A DNA stretch of 64,000 nt, taken from Komagataeibacter sucrofermentans DSM 15973. Its GTDB lineage: Bacteria; Pseudomonadota; Alphaproteobacteria; Acetobacterales; Acetobacteraceae. Position 1 is the first letter of the stretch. The number at the start of each line of letters is the position of its first letter. The notes beneath the pieces were generated by a model, which was given only the letters and a program-made list of their open reading frames with translations, was not told the origin of the DNA and made no database searches. Below, piece after piece: positions 16,343 to 25,578 of this stretch. Made by a program: the position numbers and the translations under genes. The stretch covers positions 124,001 through 188,000 of the forward strand of contig NZ_CP137159.1 of assembly GCF_040581405.1 (NCBI RefSeq). The letters run 5' to 3'.

Positions 16343-16624
16343 TTATGTCTTTGAATAATGTGCCCTGTGCAGTTCTTCCTTCAGTTTGTCCATGAGCTGA
16401 CCCACTGGCATAGCCCGGGCCAGTGGGGCGCCCTGTCCGGCCCAATAAGCACCAAAACCACTTTCACCACAGTTTCTGGCAGCCTTGTTGAGTGCTTTCC
16501 CCGCATCATAGGCAATGGGGCAATCGGGAAGCGGTGGAATGCCGACACTGTCACTCAGGCTCGTAAACCGGTTTTGAAGACAGCGCGCAGGCCGTCCTGA
16601 AATGAGATCGGTCAGCCGGTCATA
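16343..16624 (-). pseudogene. Nitronate monooxygenase C-terminal fragment
   Basis: The minus strand reads LTDLISGRPARCLQNRFTSL, then PIAYDAGKALNKAARNCGES and FGAYWAGQGAPLARAMPVGQ, which is the C-terminal end of a 2-nitropropane dioxygenase-like (nitronate monooxygenase) FMN protein. The barrel that holds FMN is missing. The frame continues upstream into unrelated sequence. Confidence 0.75.
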
Positions 16625-16747
16625 CGACGCGCATACGTGTTCACTGCGTAAAAAGAGGTCCCCTGAAGGACCGGACGGACAGGATCCAAACGACACAGGA
16701 AAGCGCATTGGAATACTGAAATTTTCCATATCAGGATAAAATTCCCC

Positions 16748-17863
16748 CTATCCCGCATGCAGAGTGAAACGGGTGATCTCGGATGGCCTGCCCAGCCGGA
16801 GCGCAAAGCCCGGCCACAGCCCGGTGCCATTGCTGACGTAAAGCACCATACCCCCCACATCATAGCGCCCGGAAACAAACCCGCTGTTGCCGCGCGCGAC
16901 AAGACGGTCGAGGCCAACAATCATCCCGCCATGTGTATGCCCCGACAGTTGCAGGGCAACACCCTGTGCGGCAGCTTCACGCGCGTCCCCGGGCTGGTGA
17001 TCAAGCAGCACGACCGGGGCACCGGCAGGAATACCCGCAAGGGCCGCAGCCAGATCGGGGCCAGTCTGCCCATGCGCGGGTGCTGACTGGTCGGTAACAC
17101 CTGCAATGACCAGCCTGGCGCCTCCCCTTGTAATGACCGCATGGCGGTTCAGTAGCATGCGAAAGCCCAGTGCCGACAGGTGCTGCATCCAGTCGGTGTA
17201 ATCGAAGAAATATTCATGGTTGCCCGGGACTGCCAGAACACCATCCAGCGCATGCAGCCCCGCAAGCGGGACGACGTCAGCACGACGCATGGCCACCGAC
17301 CCGTCAATGAAATCGCCCGTCACGACGATCATGTCGGCCCCGGCCGCATTAGTGCGCTCCACGACTGCCCTTACCCATCGGGCGGGAAACAGCCGGCTGA
17401 TATGCATGTCGGTCAACTGGACCAGCCGATAGCCGTCAAATGCTGGCGACAGGCCGGGAATGGTCACACTCACATCCCTGATCGGCGGTACCCGCAGCGC
17501 ATTGGCGACGCCAATTGCAGAAAGCATCCCGGCAAGACCACCCACACCCGCCCGCGCAGCCACCGGGATACGCACCGGCTGCCACGTTATCAGCGCAACC
17601 AGCAGTGCACCGATATCAAGCGCGATCTGGAACAGCATGAGAAACGCGATCGCCCCGAATGCCCAGTTGAACAGGATAATGACAGGCCGGGGAAATTCCG
17701 GGGCAAAGATGGAACCCGAGGAAAGCCGGGACCAGTAGTGGTAAAGTGCGGCCACGACCACCAGTGCCGCAGCAATTCCCTTCATCCCCAGCGGAAGCGG
17801 TAACGGCCAGAGCCAGTTCAGGATCACGACCAGAAGGGGCAGGCCGAAAACAACAAGGCGCAT
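16748..17863 (-). CDS. Membrane-anchored metallophosphoesterase (YkuE/YaeI-like)
   Basis: 371 residues. Three or four hydrophobic N-terminal segments span about residues 1-120, followed by a calcineurin-like phosphoesterase domain. Its metal-binding motifs are in order: LTDMHIS (DxH), VTGDFIDG (GD), PGNHEYFFD (GNHE), LLDHQPGDA and SGHTHGGM (GHTH). Relatives act on UDP-diacylglucosamine or other membrane-linked phosphoesters. It is monocistronic as far as can be seen. Confidence 0.9.
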   Translation of the reverse strand: MRLVVFGLPLLVVILNWLWPLPLPLGMKGIAAALVVVAALYHYWSRLSSGSIFAPEFPRPVIILFNWAFGAIAFLMLFQIALDIGALLVALITWQPVRIPVAARAGVGGLAGMLSAIGVANALRVPPIRDVSVTIPGLSPAFDGYRLVQLTDMHISRLFPARWVRAVVERTNAAGADMIVVTGDFIDGSVAMRRADVVPLAGLHALDGVLAVPGNHEYFFDYTDWMQHLSALGFRMLLNRHAVITRGGARLVIAGVTDQSAPAHGQTGPDLAAALAGIPAGAPVVLLDHQPGDAREAAAQGVALQLSGHTHGGMIVGLDRLVARGNSGFVSGRYDVGGMVLYVSNGTGLWPGFALRLGRPSEITRFTLHAG

Positions 17864-17991
17864 TCAATATCCTCGCACGGAAGCGCAGGGAGACATCTTC
17901 CATCCCCCTGCGTCCGGGCCATTCATATCGGTAAACTGTCTGTCCGGGCGTCAGGAGCGTCCATTATGCCACAAACAGGAACAGGGGTGAC

Positions 17992-18963
17992 TCAGGAGAA
18001 TTTTTCCCCGACCATTTCCTCGCTTTTGGCCCACAGCGCCTCGGCATGTGCGGGATCGACCGCGTAAGCCCGCACCCCTTCACTGACCAGGCTGATCGGC
18101 TGGTCATCGGGCACGACCGGGCTGACGTGGCAGTCTTCGCAGTAATGGCCACCAACCGCATCAGCCGCCCCCACTATGCCCGCCCAGACTGCCGTGGCCG
18201 CCCCCTGCGGAATGGTCTTGAACTGGAATGGTGGTTTTCCCTCAGCCGCAGCCTGTTCATTGATCCGCGCCACCATCGCCTCAATGCCACCTGCTGGCAT
18301 GTAACGCGTCAGTTCGGTCAGGATTCCACCCGGATGAACCGCTGTAGCACGCACGCCGCGCGCGCGGTGCCGTGTGTCAAAGGCTATGGCAAACAGGATG
18401 TTGGCTGTCTTGGAGCGCCCGTAGGCGATGAACGGATCGTACGGCGTATGCTCGAAATTCGGGTCCTTCAGGTCCACATCCGCAAAGCGATGTCCGGCCG
18501 AGGACACGTTGACCAGCCGCGCACCGGCGCGCATCAGCCCCGCAATGCGGTTGACGAGGACGAAGTGCCCCAGATGGTTGGTGCCGAACTGCGTCTCGAA
18601 CCCGTCCTTCGTATGGCCGAATGGCGTCGCCATCACGCCCGCATTGGCGATCACCAGATCGAAAGGAAGGCCGGTTGCGTTCAGTTGATCGGCGCAGGCG
18701 CGGACACTGCCCAGATCCGCAAGGTCAAGGGCGACCAGTTCGAAGCTCCCGCCCCCACGCGCCGCATCCGCACGGACCTGCGTGGTGGCCTGTTCTGCTT
18801 TTGCCAGATTGCGCGCGGCACCCACCACATGGGCAGCAAGGGCGCGTACGGTTTCAACGCCCAGACCGGCAGAAACGCCGGTTACAAGCACGCGTTTGCC
18901 CTGCAGCGATACGCCGGAGAGGACATCGTCCGTTGTCGAGCTTGCGCCAAAAGTCTGTGTCAT
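17992..18963 (-). CDS. Short-chain dehydrogenase/reductase
   Basis: 323 residues from the ATG at 18963; longer starts would run into the divergent TetR promoter. Classical SDR motifs: TGVSAGLGVETVRAL (cofactor loop), VIANAGVMATPFGHTKDGFE, Ser in NVSSAGH and the catalytic Tyr-x-x-x-Lys in AYGRSKTANILFAIA. The family includes retinol-dehydrogenase-like proteins with unknown bacterial substrates. It is divergent from the TetR gene and shares its operator region, so it is the likely TetR target. Confidence 0.92.
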   Translation of the reverse strand: MTQTFGASSTTDDVLSGVSLQGKRVLVTGVSAGLGVETVRALAAHVVGAARNLAKAEQATTQVRADAARGGGSFELVALDLADLGSVRACADQLNATGLPFDLVIANAGVMATPFGHTKDGFETQFGTNHLGHFVLVNRIAGLMRAGARLVNVSSAGHRFADVDLKDPNFEHTPYDPFIAYGRSKTANILFAIAFDTRHRARGVRATAVHPGGILTELTRYMPAGGIEAMVARINEQAAAEGKPPFQFKTIPQGAATAVWAGIVGAADAVGGHYCEDCHVSPVVPDDQPISLVSEGVRAYAVDPAHAEALWAKSEEMVGEKFS

Positions 18964-19025
18964 GGGGAAAACTCCCTGAAAGGATGCATCCGTTTTTTGC
19001 CGAAATGGCCTGCGGGATGTTATGT

Positions 19026-19064
19026 GGAGTGTAGCTCCGCTTGATATATGCGGAGTATTGCTCC
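19026..19064. promoter_or_regulatory. Two-site TetR operator between SDR and tetR
   Basis: GGAGTGTAGCTCC (19026-19038) and GGAGTATTGCTCC (19052-19064) are two imperfectly palindromic 13-mers with GGAG/CTCC arms, 26 bases apart. They lie between the divergent SDR and TetR starts. Similar GGAGNNNNNCTCC sites are known before SDR/TetR pairs. Repression of both genes by the TetR protein is inferred. Confidence 0.65.
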
Positions 19065-19084
19065 GTTTAACAAGAGAGAAACCG

Positions 19085-19666
19085 GTGACCGACGAAAAAA
19101 AGCCGCGCCGCCGACCGCGCAGCGATGGACAGCGCAACAGGACAAACCTGCTGAACGTGGCCAAGGCCGCGTTCACGGCGGGGGAAGTCGATATCCCGCT
19201 GGATGAGATCGCCCGACGTGCAGGCGTGGGGATCGGCACGCTTTACCGCCACTTTCCCAATCGTGATGCACTGATTGAGGCGGTCTATCGCGCTGAACTG
19301 GACCGCCTTGCCGATGCGGCACCGGTCCTCGCCGCCCAGCATCCGCCCGTCGAGGCGCTGCGGGCGTGGATGCGGCTGTTTGTTGACTATATTGCCGCCA
19401 AGCTGGTGATCGCCCCTGCCCTCAACGGGCTGGCAGGCGGCACGGGCGCACTTTATGCCCAGTCCGGCACGGTCCTGCAGGGTGCGATTGACGGGCTTGT
19501 GGCAGCCGCCGTGGCCAGTGGTGACATCAGCGCGGATATTGAGCCGGTTGACCTGCTGCGCGCCCTGGCGGGTGTATCGAACTATGCGGCTGGTCCCGGC
19601 TGGGAGACCAGTGCGAAGCGTCTGGTCGATATTCTCATCGCCGGATCGCGGGTATCGGCATCGTAA
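19085..19666 (+). CDS. TetR-family transcriptional regulator
   Basis: 193 residues from the GTG at 19085; starting farther upstream would translate the operator. The TetR helix-turn-helix is evident: RTNLLNVAKAAFTAGEVDIP, then LDEIARRAGVGIGTLYRHFP and NRDALIEAVYRAE. The C-terminal ligand domain contains a YAQSGTVLQGAIDGLV stretch. It probably represses itself and the divergent SDR. Confidence 0.92.
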   Translation: MTDEKKPRRRPRSDGQRNRTNLLNVAKAAFTAGEVDIPLDEIARRAGVGIGTLYRHFPNRDALIEAVYRAELDRLADAAPVLAAQHPPVEALRAWMRLFVDYIAAKLVIAPALNGLAGGTGALYAQSGTVLQGAIDGLVAAAVASGDISADIEPVDLLRALAGVSNYAAGPGWETSAKRLVDILIAGSRVSAS

Positions 19667-19903
19667 TCTGGCGGGCGGAATGACCGTCGCCCTGCATGAC
19701 GGATATAGCCCTGCCGCCATTCCTTGCGGGAACGTCCCGTCTGTTGTAACGCTCAGACCCCGCGAAAAACGACTGCCCATGGCCCACTGTCAGGCTCCAA
19801 GGCTGTCGCCCGTACGTCCTTCATGCCCCGGCATGATCGGCCAGCGTCTCCGAAAAACACAGCCCGCATTGGCAGATGCCGATGCGTTACAGGGAGCGCG
19901 ATC

Positions 19904-21046
19904 ATGCGACGGACCATTGCGATCATCGGGGCTGGCCCTGGCGGCCTGACCCTTGCCCGTATCCTGCACCTGCACGGGATCGAGGCCACGGTCTACGAGG
20001 CCGAGACATCACCTGCCGCCAGAAAACAGGGCAGCCTGCTTGATATCCATGAACATAACGGCCAGCGTGCGCTGAAGGCGGCGGGGCTACATGATGCTTT
20101 CCGCCGCCTTGTCCGTCCCGGCGAGGATGCGAAGCGGATTGTGGACAGTAAGGGGGCCATCCTGTTCGACCGGGCGGGACAGACCCTGTCCCCGCGCCCT
20201 GAAGTTGACCGGGGCGAACTGCGCCGCATGCTGATCGCTTCCCTGCCCCCTGCCACGATCCGGTGGGGTCATAAAGTCACGTCTGTATTGCCGGTTACCA
20301 GCGGCCAGCATAAGATCGTTTTTACCAATGGCGCCAGAACCACAGCGGATCTGCTGGTCGGTGCAGATGGTGCCTGGTCGAAAGTCCGCCCGCTTCTCAC
20401 CCCTGCCCGGCCCGTCTATTCAGGCACCTGCTTTATCGAGATCGCATGTCCTGTGGCCGACGTGCATAGTACGATAATCGGCACGGGCACCCTGATGGCA
20501 GTGGCACCGGGCAAGGGCATCATCGTGCATCGCAATGCCGATGGAAGTGTGACGGGATATGTGGCGCTAAACCGGCCGGAAACATGGCTCAGGTCCATTG
20601 ATTTCAGCAATAGCCACGCGGGATTGGACGTAATCGCACGGCAGTTCGCGGGCTGGGCACCGCATCTGACACGCGTCATTACCGGCAGTATTGCCGATCC
20701 AGCGATCCGCCTGATCCATGCCCTGCCGCCCGGACTGCGGTGGCAGCATCGACCGGGCGTGACCCTGATTGGCGATGCCGCACATCTCATGTCCCCGTTC
20801 GCGGGTGAAGGGGCCAATCTTGCCCTGTATGACGGCGCGGAACTCGGCCAATCGCTCATCGCCCGCCCCGATGACATGAACGCGGCCGTGGCGGCCTATG
20901 AGGCGGCACTTTTTCCACAAAGCCACGCAGTGGCGCGCCGGTCCGCACAGAATCTGGACCTGTTTTTTGGACCGGATGCACCCGGCAGCGTGGTTGATCT
21001 GTTTAAGAGTGATATGGTCCTTCAGAGGACAGGCAGATGCGTCTGA
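19904..21046 (+). CDS. FAD-dependent monooxygenase, TetX-like
   Basis: 380 residues from the ATG at 19904. Group A flavin monooxygenase signatures are complete: FAD-binding IAIIGAGPGGLTLARIL, a late Glu-Ala beta strand (TVYEAETSPAARKQG), the DG motif LLVGADGAWSKVRPLL, and GVTLIGDAAHLMSPFAGEGA. SLLDIHEHNGQRALKAAG resembles the TetX/oxidoreductase branch that includes tetracycline-inactivating enzymes, but most members act on other aromatics. It lies 237 bases after tetR, so co-regulation is possible but not shown. Confidence 0.9.
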   Translation: MRRTIAIIGAGPGGLTLARILHLHGIEATVYEAETSPAARKQGSLLDIHEHNGQRALKAAGLHDAFRRLVRPGEDAKRIVDSKGAILFDRAGQTLSPRPEVDRGELRRMLIASLPPATIRWGHKVTSVLPVTSGQHKIVFTNGARTTADLLVGADGAWSKVRPLLTPARPVYSGTCFIEIACPVADVHSTIIGTGTLMAVAPGKGIIVHRNADGSVTGYVALNRPETWLRSIDFSNSHAGLDVIARQFAGWAPHLTRVITGSIADPAIRLIHALPPGLRWQHRPGVTLIGDAAHLMSPFAGEGANLALYDGAELGQSLIARPDDMNAAVAAYEAALFPQSHAVARRSAQNLDLFFGPDAPGSVVDLFKSDMVLQRTGRCV

Positions 21047-21087
21047 AACACTACAGGTCCGGCGGGCATTACAACGGATGATACCCG

Positions 21088-21306
21088 TCAGGCATCGTTC
21101 CGTGCGACCCAGACGTTACCGTCCTTGACGTATTTACGCTTAACTGCCGCCCACGCCACGCGATTGGCTGCTTCCTCGGGGTCTTCACCTTTCGCGCCAT
21201 ATTCGGTCCAGGCATTGTTGAATGCGGCCCGGAAAATTTCCTGGGCATGGGTGGGCAGGTGCAGACGGACCCGGTCTGGCAGATCGTGGATTGATGAGTA
21301 AGGCAT
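21088..21306 (-). CDS. chaB: ChaB-family protein
   Basis: 72 residues matching ChaB: MPYSSIHDLPDRVRLHLPTH, then AQEIFRAAFNNAWTEY, AANRVAWAAVKRKYVKDGN. ChaB was described as a regulator of the ChaA cation antiporter, but most homologues occur without chaA and have no settled role. No antiporter gene is nearby. It converges on the monooxygenase gene. Confidence 0.9.
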   Translation of the reverse strand: MPYSSIHDLPDRVRLHLPTHAQEIFRAAFNNAWTEYGAKGEDPEEAANRVAWAAVKRKYVKDGNVWVARNDA

Positions 21307-21583
21307 CAGGTCACCCCATTGGTCAGGACTTCATCTGTCACGCACAGGCCTGTCGGGGCAACCTTCAGGTCATACCATGGCGGGTCGGGTGCAATACCTG
21401 TGCTGAAGCAGGTCAATCCGGACAGTTTTCGTGGTTCGCAGGCAGTTATGCCGAAAATGACCTATGGTGGAGGAAGTTGCCTAACCGCTCCCCTGACGGC
21501 ATCAGTCCGTCATGAGCGTAGCATATGTCATCTCAGAACCGATCCAAAAGAAATGAGCCGGGTACGGCCGGTCTACACCCCAT

Positions 21584-22927
21584 TCATTCGGCGGCGTTAC
21601 CGGACACACGCCATACGACACCGCCCACATCGTCTGCCACCAGCAATGCGCCCGACCTGTCAATCGCAAGGCCCACGGGACGACCATGCACATGCGCTTC
21701 GTCCGGTATCAGGAAACCCGTCAGCACATCAACCGGCGACCCGGACGGCTTCCCATCGGCAAACGGCACATAGATGACCCTGTAGCCACTCTTGGGACGG
21801 CGGTTCCACGATCCATGCTGTGCGACGAACAGTCCATGGCGCCAGGCGTCCGGAAGCTGGGTAGCATCCTGAGAGAAGGTGATGCCAAGGGAGGCCGTAT
21901 GCGGACCAAGCGCGTAATCTGGCGCGATCGCCTGCGCGACGAGGTCCGGTCGCTGTGGCGAGACCCGGACATCAACATGCTGGCCGTAATAGCTGTAAGG
22001 CCAGCCATAGAATGCGCCTTCCTTGACTGATGTGATGTAGTCGGGGACGAGGTCGCTACCGATTTCATCGCGCTCGTTGACCACCACCCACAGGGCACCA
22101 CTCTCCGGCTCAAAGGCCAGGCCGTTCGGGTTGCGCAGCCCGGTTGCATAGGGTGTCAGCTTTCCCGTGGTGAGATCGAGCCGGTCGATCCGTGCCCGTC
22201 CTTCTTCGACCTCCATCCCGTTATCGGCAACATTGCTGTTGGACCCGACGGTCACATACAGGAAACGCCCGTCCGGGCTTGCGAGCAGGTTTTTTGTCCA
22301 GTGGTGGTTGTAGCCTGCCGGCAGGTCCACAACCTTGGTTCCCGGTGCATCAATCCGCGTGTCGCCATCATGATAGGGAAAGCGAAGGATTGCATTGGCA
22401 TTGGCGACATACAGATCATTACCCACCAGCGCCATGCCGAAGGGCGAATAGAGATGATCGAGAAACACCGTGCGGGTATCCGCTGCCCCATCGCCCTTAG
22501 TGTCGCGGAGCAGGATAATCCGGTTCGGGCTGGCCTCCCCCGCACCAACCTTGCCCATCACGAACCCGGCAATGCGATTTTTGAGTGTCTGGACATCCGT
22601 TTTGGGCGAGTTGCTCTCGGCCACCAGAATATCGCCATTGGGCAACCGATAAAGCCATCGGGGGTGGTCGAGCCCCTTTGCATAGGGTGCAACCGTCAGC
22701 CCCTGAGCGGGTGCGGGCGTCTGCCCGTCTGCCCAGCCCACGGGCGTCGCGACATTGACGGTCGGGAACAGGGTATGGTTGGGCCGCGGCAGATCAGGAT
22801 GCGGGCCTGTTCCTGCCGTCACGGGAAGGGATGCACTTTCCGGACGCAGGACGAGCTCCCATGTCGCTGCACCAAGCACTGCCAGGCTGACCACTCCGGC
22901 GCTGCCCCAACGTATCCATGTCTTCAT
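21584..22927 (-). CDS. L-sorbosone dehydrogenase-like protein, PQQ-sugar-dehydrogenase superfamily
   Basis: 447 residues with one N-terminal membrane anchor or signal ([20 protein letters not shown]). The rest is a six-bladed propeller of the soluble glucose/sorbosone dehydrogenase type: [80 protein letters not shown] and [17 protein letters not shown]. The enzyme should act in the periplasm on a sugar or aldose derivative. PQQ dependence and substrate are inferred from the family. Acetic acid bacteria carry several such proteins. Confidence 0.88.
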   Translation of the reverse strand: MKTWIRWGSAGVVSLAVLGAATWELVLRPESASLPVTAGTGPHPDLPRPNHTLFPTVNVATPVGWADGQTPAPAQGLTVAPYAKGLDHPRWLYRLPNGDILVAESNSPKTDVQTLKNRIAGFVMGKVGAGEASPNRIILLRDTKGDGAADTRTVFLDHLYSPFGMALVGNDLYVANANAILRFPYHDGDTRIDAPGTKVVDLPAGYNHHWTKNLLASPDGRFLYVTVGSNSNVADNGMEVEEGRARIDRLDLTTGKLTPYATGLRNPNGLAFEPESGALWVVVNERDEIGSDLVPDYITSVKEGAFYGWPYSYYGQHVDVRVSPQRPDLVAQAIAPDYALGPHTASLGITFSQDATQLPDAWRHGLFVAQHGSWNRRPKSGYRVIYVPFADGKPSGSPVDVLTGFLIPDEAHVHGRPVGLAIDRSGALLVADDVGGVVWRVSGNAAE

Positions 22928-22974
22928 GTTATTCTCTCGGTTCCATGTTGTCCGGCAAAACCCTGCGATCCGGG

Positions 22975-23586
22975 CTACGATTCAGCGCCACCCTTTGGCA
23001 GGACAAAGCCAAGAACTTCTGCGAGGTGGGCACGATAGCGCGCGACGGTCCGATCAACCGCCGGTTCCTTCATAACGTTTGACGCAAGATACGTTGCAAG
23101 CGGCGTCATGCCCAGGAACTGGTTGGCCTTGTGGAAAGGGAAATAGACCGCATCAATCCCCTTCCCTTCAAAGAACTGTGCCGGATCGACAAAGGCTTCT
23201 TCCGGGGCGTTCCATGTCACGGAAAGCATGTAATGCTTCCCCTGCAGCAGGCCACCTGACCCGTATTTGCGCCCAGGATGCGACCGGCTGCGCCCATCAT
23301 TGGCATAAAGCGTGCCATGACCGGCGGTAAAGACTTCATCAACATACTTCTTGACCGTCCATGGCGCGCCCATCCACCAACCCGGCATCTGATAGATGAC
23401 CAGATCAGCCCACAGGATATTCTCGACTTCCGCCTGAATGTCATACCCGGCGTCGATCTTTGTCTGCCGCGTGCTGAAACCCGCATTCGACAGCAGTTCA
23501 AGGGCGGCGCCATGCAGCGTATCGTTCAGACGACCATGAGAATGGGCGAAAGCCTTGCCGCCGTTCAGAAGGAGAATGTTTTTCAT
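22975..23586 (-). CDS. mdaB: MdaB-type NAD(P)H:quinone reductase
   Basis: 203 residues from the ATG at 23586; the frame extends 19 codons upstream but [13 protein letters not shown] is the conserved start. Family features: [40 protein letters not shown] and [10 protein letters not shown]. MdaB is an FAD-binding quinone reductase that protects against quinones and oxidants. It is divergent from a LysR gene and ends 47 bases before the sorbosone-dehydrogenase-like gene, with which it may be co-transcribed. Confidence 0.92.
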   Translation of the reverse strand: MKNILLLNGGKAFAHSHGRLNDTLHGAALELLSNAGFSTRQTKIDAGYDIQAEVENILWADLVIYQMPGWWMGAPWTVKKYVDEVFTAGHGTLYANDGRSRSHPGRKYGSGGLLQGKHYMLSVTWNAPEEAFVDPAQFFEGKGIDAVYFPFHKANQFLGMTPLATYLASNVMKEPAVDRTVARYRAHLAEVLGFVLPKGGAES

Positions 23587-23786
23587 CGCAATAGTGTCCT
23601 GCAAAAAGTATTCTGGATACGCCTGACCAGGCTTCAGAGCCAATCTCCGGAAGAATTTTCAATATGACGGCGCATCAGTGGTGCGAGCGGCATCTGTTCC
23701 CTACACAACATGATGAACTTGACAGGCTTTGATAATCTGTCGCTTCTCCACATCACCTGTGAACCCGTTTCATCAAAGAGGCGCTG

Positions 23787-24689
23787 ATGGACAACCGGAT
23801 TGGCGAAATGCAGATGTTTCTGCGTGTCGTGGAACGCGGCAGTTTTTCCGAAGCAGCGCGCCTGTCAATGACAACGCCCTCGACGATAAGCAAACTGATT
23901 GCCCGCGTTGAGACACGCCTTGGCGTACGCCTGCTTGAACGTTCGACACGGCGGCTTTCCGTCACGCCGGAAGGGCAGCTTTACTACGAGCGTGCTCAGG
24001 CGCTGATCGCTGATCTTGACGATATGGAACATGCGCTCACCACAGGATCGGTTCGGCCGGGCGGCACTGTGCGCATCAACGCCTCGGTTGCCTTCGGAGC
24101 GCTGGCGCTTGAGCCTCTCCTTCCAGAGTTCTGGGATGCCTATCCGGATATCATCGTTGATCTGTCGCTCTCCGACGAACTGACGGACCTTTATCTTGAT
24201 CGCACGGATGTCGCCATTCGGGTCGGACCGATACAGGATTCAAATCTGACAGCCCGGCGTATCGGCACGGCCCGACGCAAGATTGTCGGGTCGCCAGATT
24301 ACCTGAACCGGTTTGGTACACCACGGAGCATTGATGATCTGGACCATCATAAATGCCTTGGCTTCAATTTCCGGCGTGCCGCCCCTGTCTGGCCGCTGCA
24401 GGAGAAAGGCCGCATCGCAGATCGTATCGTCCAAGGCCCCCTGCTCGCCAATAATGGCGAAACAGTCAGACGCCTGACATTGCGGGGTGCAGGGCTGGCG
24501 CGGCTTGGCGACTACCATGTGCGCGATGATATCAAGGCCCGCCGTCTCGTTGAGGTTCTGGCCCATGCGGACGCGCAGGATGAAGAAGAGATCCATGCGC
24601 TCTATCTTGGCAGCAAACAGACGCCCCAGCGCGTGAGAGTGTTTCTGGACTTTGTCATTCCGCGCCTTCAGGCGTATTTGCGTGCCTGA
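23787..24689 (+). CDS. LysR-family regulator, divergent from mdaB
   Basis: 300 residues. The DNA-binding domain is MQMFLRVVERGSFSEAARLS, then PSTISKLIARVETRLGVRLL, and the effector domain contains VAIRVGPIQDSNLTARRIG and GLARLGDYHVRDDIKARRLV, as in the CrgA/DsdC-like branch. The 200-base intergenic region to mdaB should hold its site. It probably controls mdaB in response to quinone or oxidant stress, by analogy with other mdaB/LysR pairs. Confidence 0.92.
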   Translation: MDNRIGEMQMFLRVVERGSFSEAARLSMTTPSTISKLIARVETRLGVRLLERSTRRLSVTPEGQLYYERAQALIADLDDMEHALTTGSVRPGGTVRINASVAFGALALEPLLPEFWDAYPDIIVDLSLSDELTDLYLDRTDVAIRVGPIQDSNLTARRIGTARRKIVGSPDYLNRFGTPRSIDDLDHHKCLGFNFRRAAPVWPLQEKGRIADRIVQGPLLANNGETVRRLTLRGAGLARLGDYHVRDDIKARRLVEVLAHADAQDEEEIHALYLGSKQTPQRVRVFLDFVIPRLQAYLRA

Positions 24690-24813
24690 ATGTCGCGCCT
24701 TCTGTCAGATCAGAAGCGAAGAATTGATCTCCGGACGATGCGTTCACGCACGCGCCAATATAACCTGCAGCCCGCTTCGCTTCCAGCATCTCCAGCATGA
24801 TGGGTGAGATATC

Positions 24814-25275
24814 TTATGCAAAGCTTGCGTTCTTGACCTTCAGGAGGGGGATGTCGGTCTTCATACTTCGCACGCCTTTGATCCGTGCAAGGTGTTCACG
24901 CTGAAAACGTCTCAGTCCTGGAAGGTCTTCTGCAACAACGCGCAACAGGAAATCACAATCTCCCGCAAGGACATGTGCTTCCGTCACCTGCGGAAGCTTC
25001 CCGATTTCCTCGACGAAATGCTCGGACTGCCGCTCGTCTTCTCCCGTCAGCCATATCCTGACAAAAGCCGTTACGCCGAACCCGGCTTTTGCGGGATTCA
25101 CAACAGCGACATACCCCTCGATAACGCCACTTTCTTGCAGCATCCGCACCCGGCGCAGGCACGGCGAGGGAGAAAGCCCGACGCGCCTCGCAAGTTCATT
25201 GTTGGGACAGCGGCCATCTTCCTGAAGAACACGAAGAATACGCCGATCAATCGCATCCAGTTTCACTGGCATCAT
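24814..25275 (-). CDS. Lrp/AsnC-family transcriptional regulator
   Basis: 153 residues, the standard length. The N-terminal helix-turn-helix is LDAIDRRILRVLQEDGRCPN, NELARRVGLSPSPCLRRVRM. The C-terminal amino-acid-sensing RAM domain contains YVAVVNPAKAGFGVTAFVRI and EAHVLAGDCDFLLRVVAEDL. Such regulators usually control an adjacent divergent gene for amino-acid transport or breakdown. Here that gene is destroyed by the IS21-family insertion. Confidence 0.93.
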   Translation of the reverse strand: MMPVKLDAIDRRILRVLQEDGRCPNNELARRVGLSPSPCLRRVRMLQESGVIEGYVAVVNPAKAGFGVTAFVRIWLTGEDERQSEHFVEEIGKLPQVTEAHVLAGDCDFLLRVVAEDLPGLRRFQREHLARIKGVRSMKTDIPLLKVKNASFA

Positions 25276-25420
25276 ATATCATGAATGAAATTTCTGACGC
25301 AATCATATGCCAGATATTGGCGGATAAATTGGCATAAACGCAACCCCCTGTCCGCTGGTCCGCACTATCCTGTCCTCTCTCGCGTCGCAGGAATAGTGAT
25401 CCGGAGCATAATCGGAGAGC

Positions 25421-25466
25421 ATGAAAACGCCGCGGGACCTTGTGGATTTTCTTCTAAAGCGCCGTG
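25421..25466 (+). pseudogene. 5' stub of a gene cut by the IS21-family element
   Basis: An ATG at 25421, preceded by CGGAGAG, opens MKTPRDLVDFLLKRR and is cut at the IS end. It is divergent from the Lrp gene, so it is the probable regulated partner. The stub is too short to identify, and I could not recognise its continuation beyond the right end of the element. Confidence 0.4.
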
Positions 25467-25578
25467 TGTTGATTTTCACTGAGAACTGACCCGGGTAGGG
25501 CGGAAATTTTCATCGAGATTTGACCCATGCCTTCACACTCCCCGGCAGCATCTGCTGGGGGTTTGAGGAGTGATTGAC

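Noticed and set aside
17180-17803. A 207-codon plus-strand frame opposite the phosphoesterase
   Set aside because: The opposite strand has a complete set of metallophosphoesterase motifs; this frame has none.
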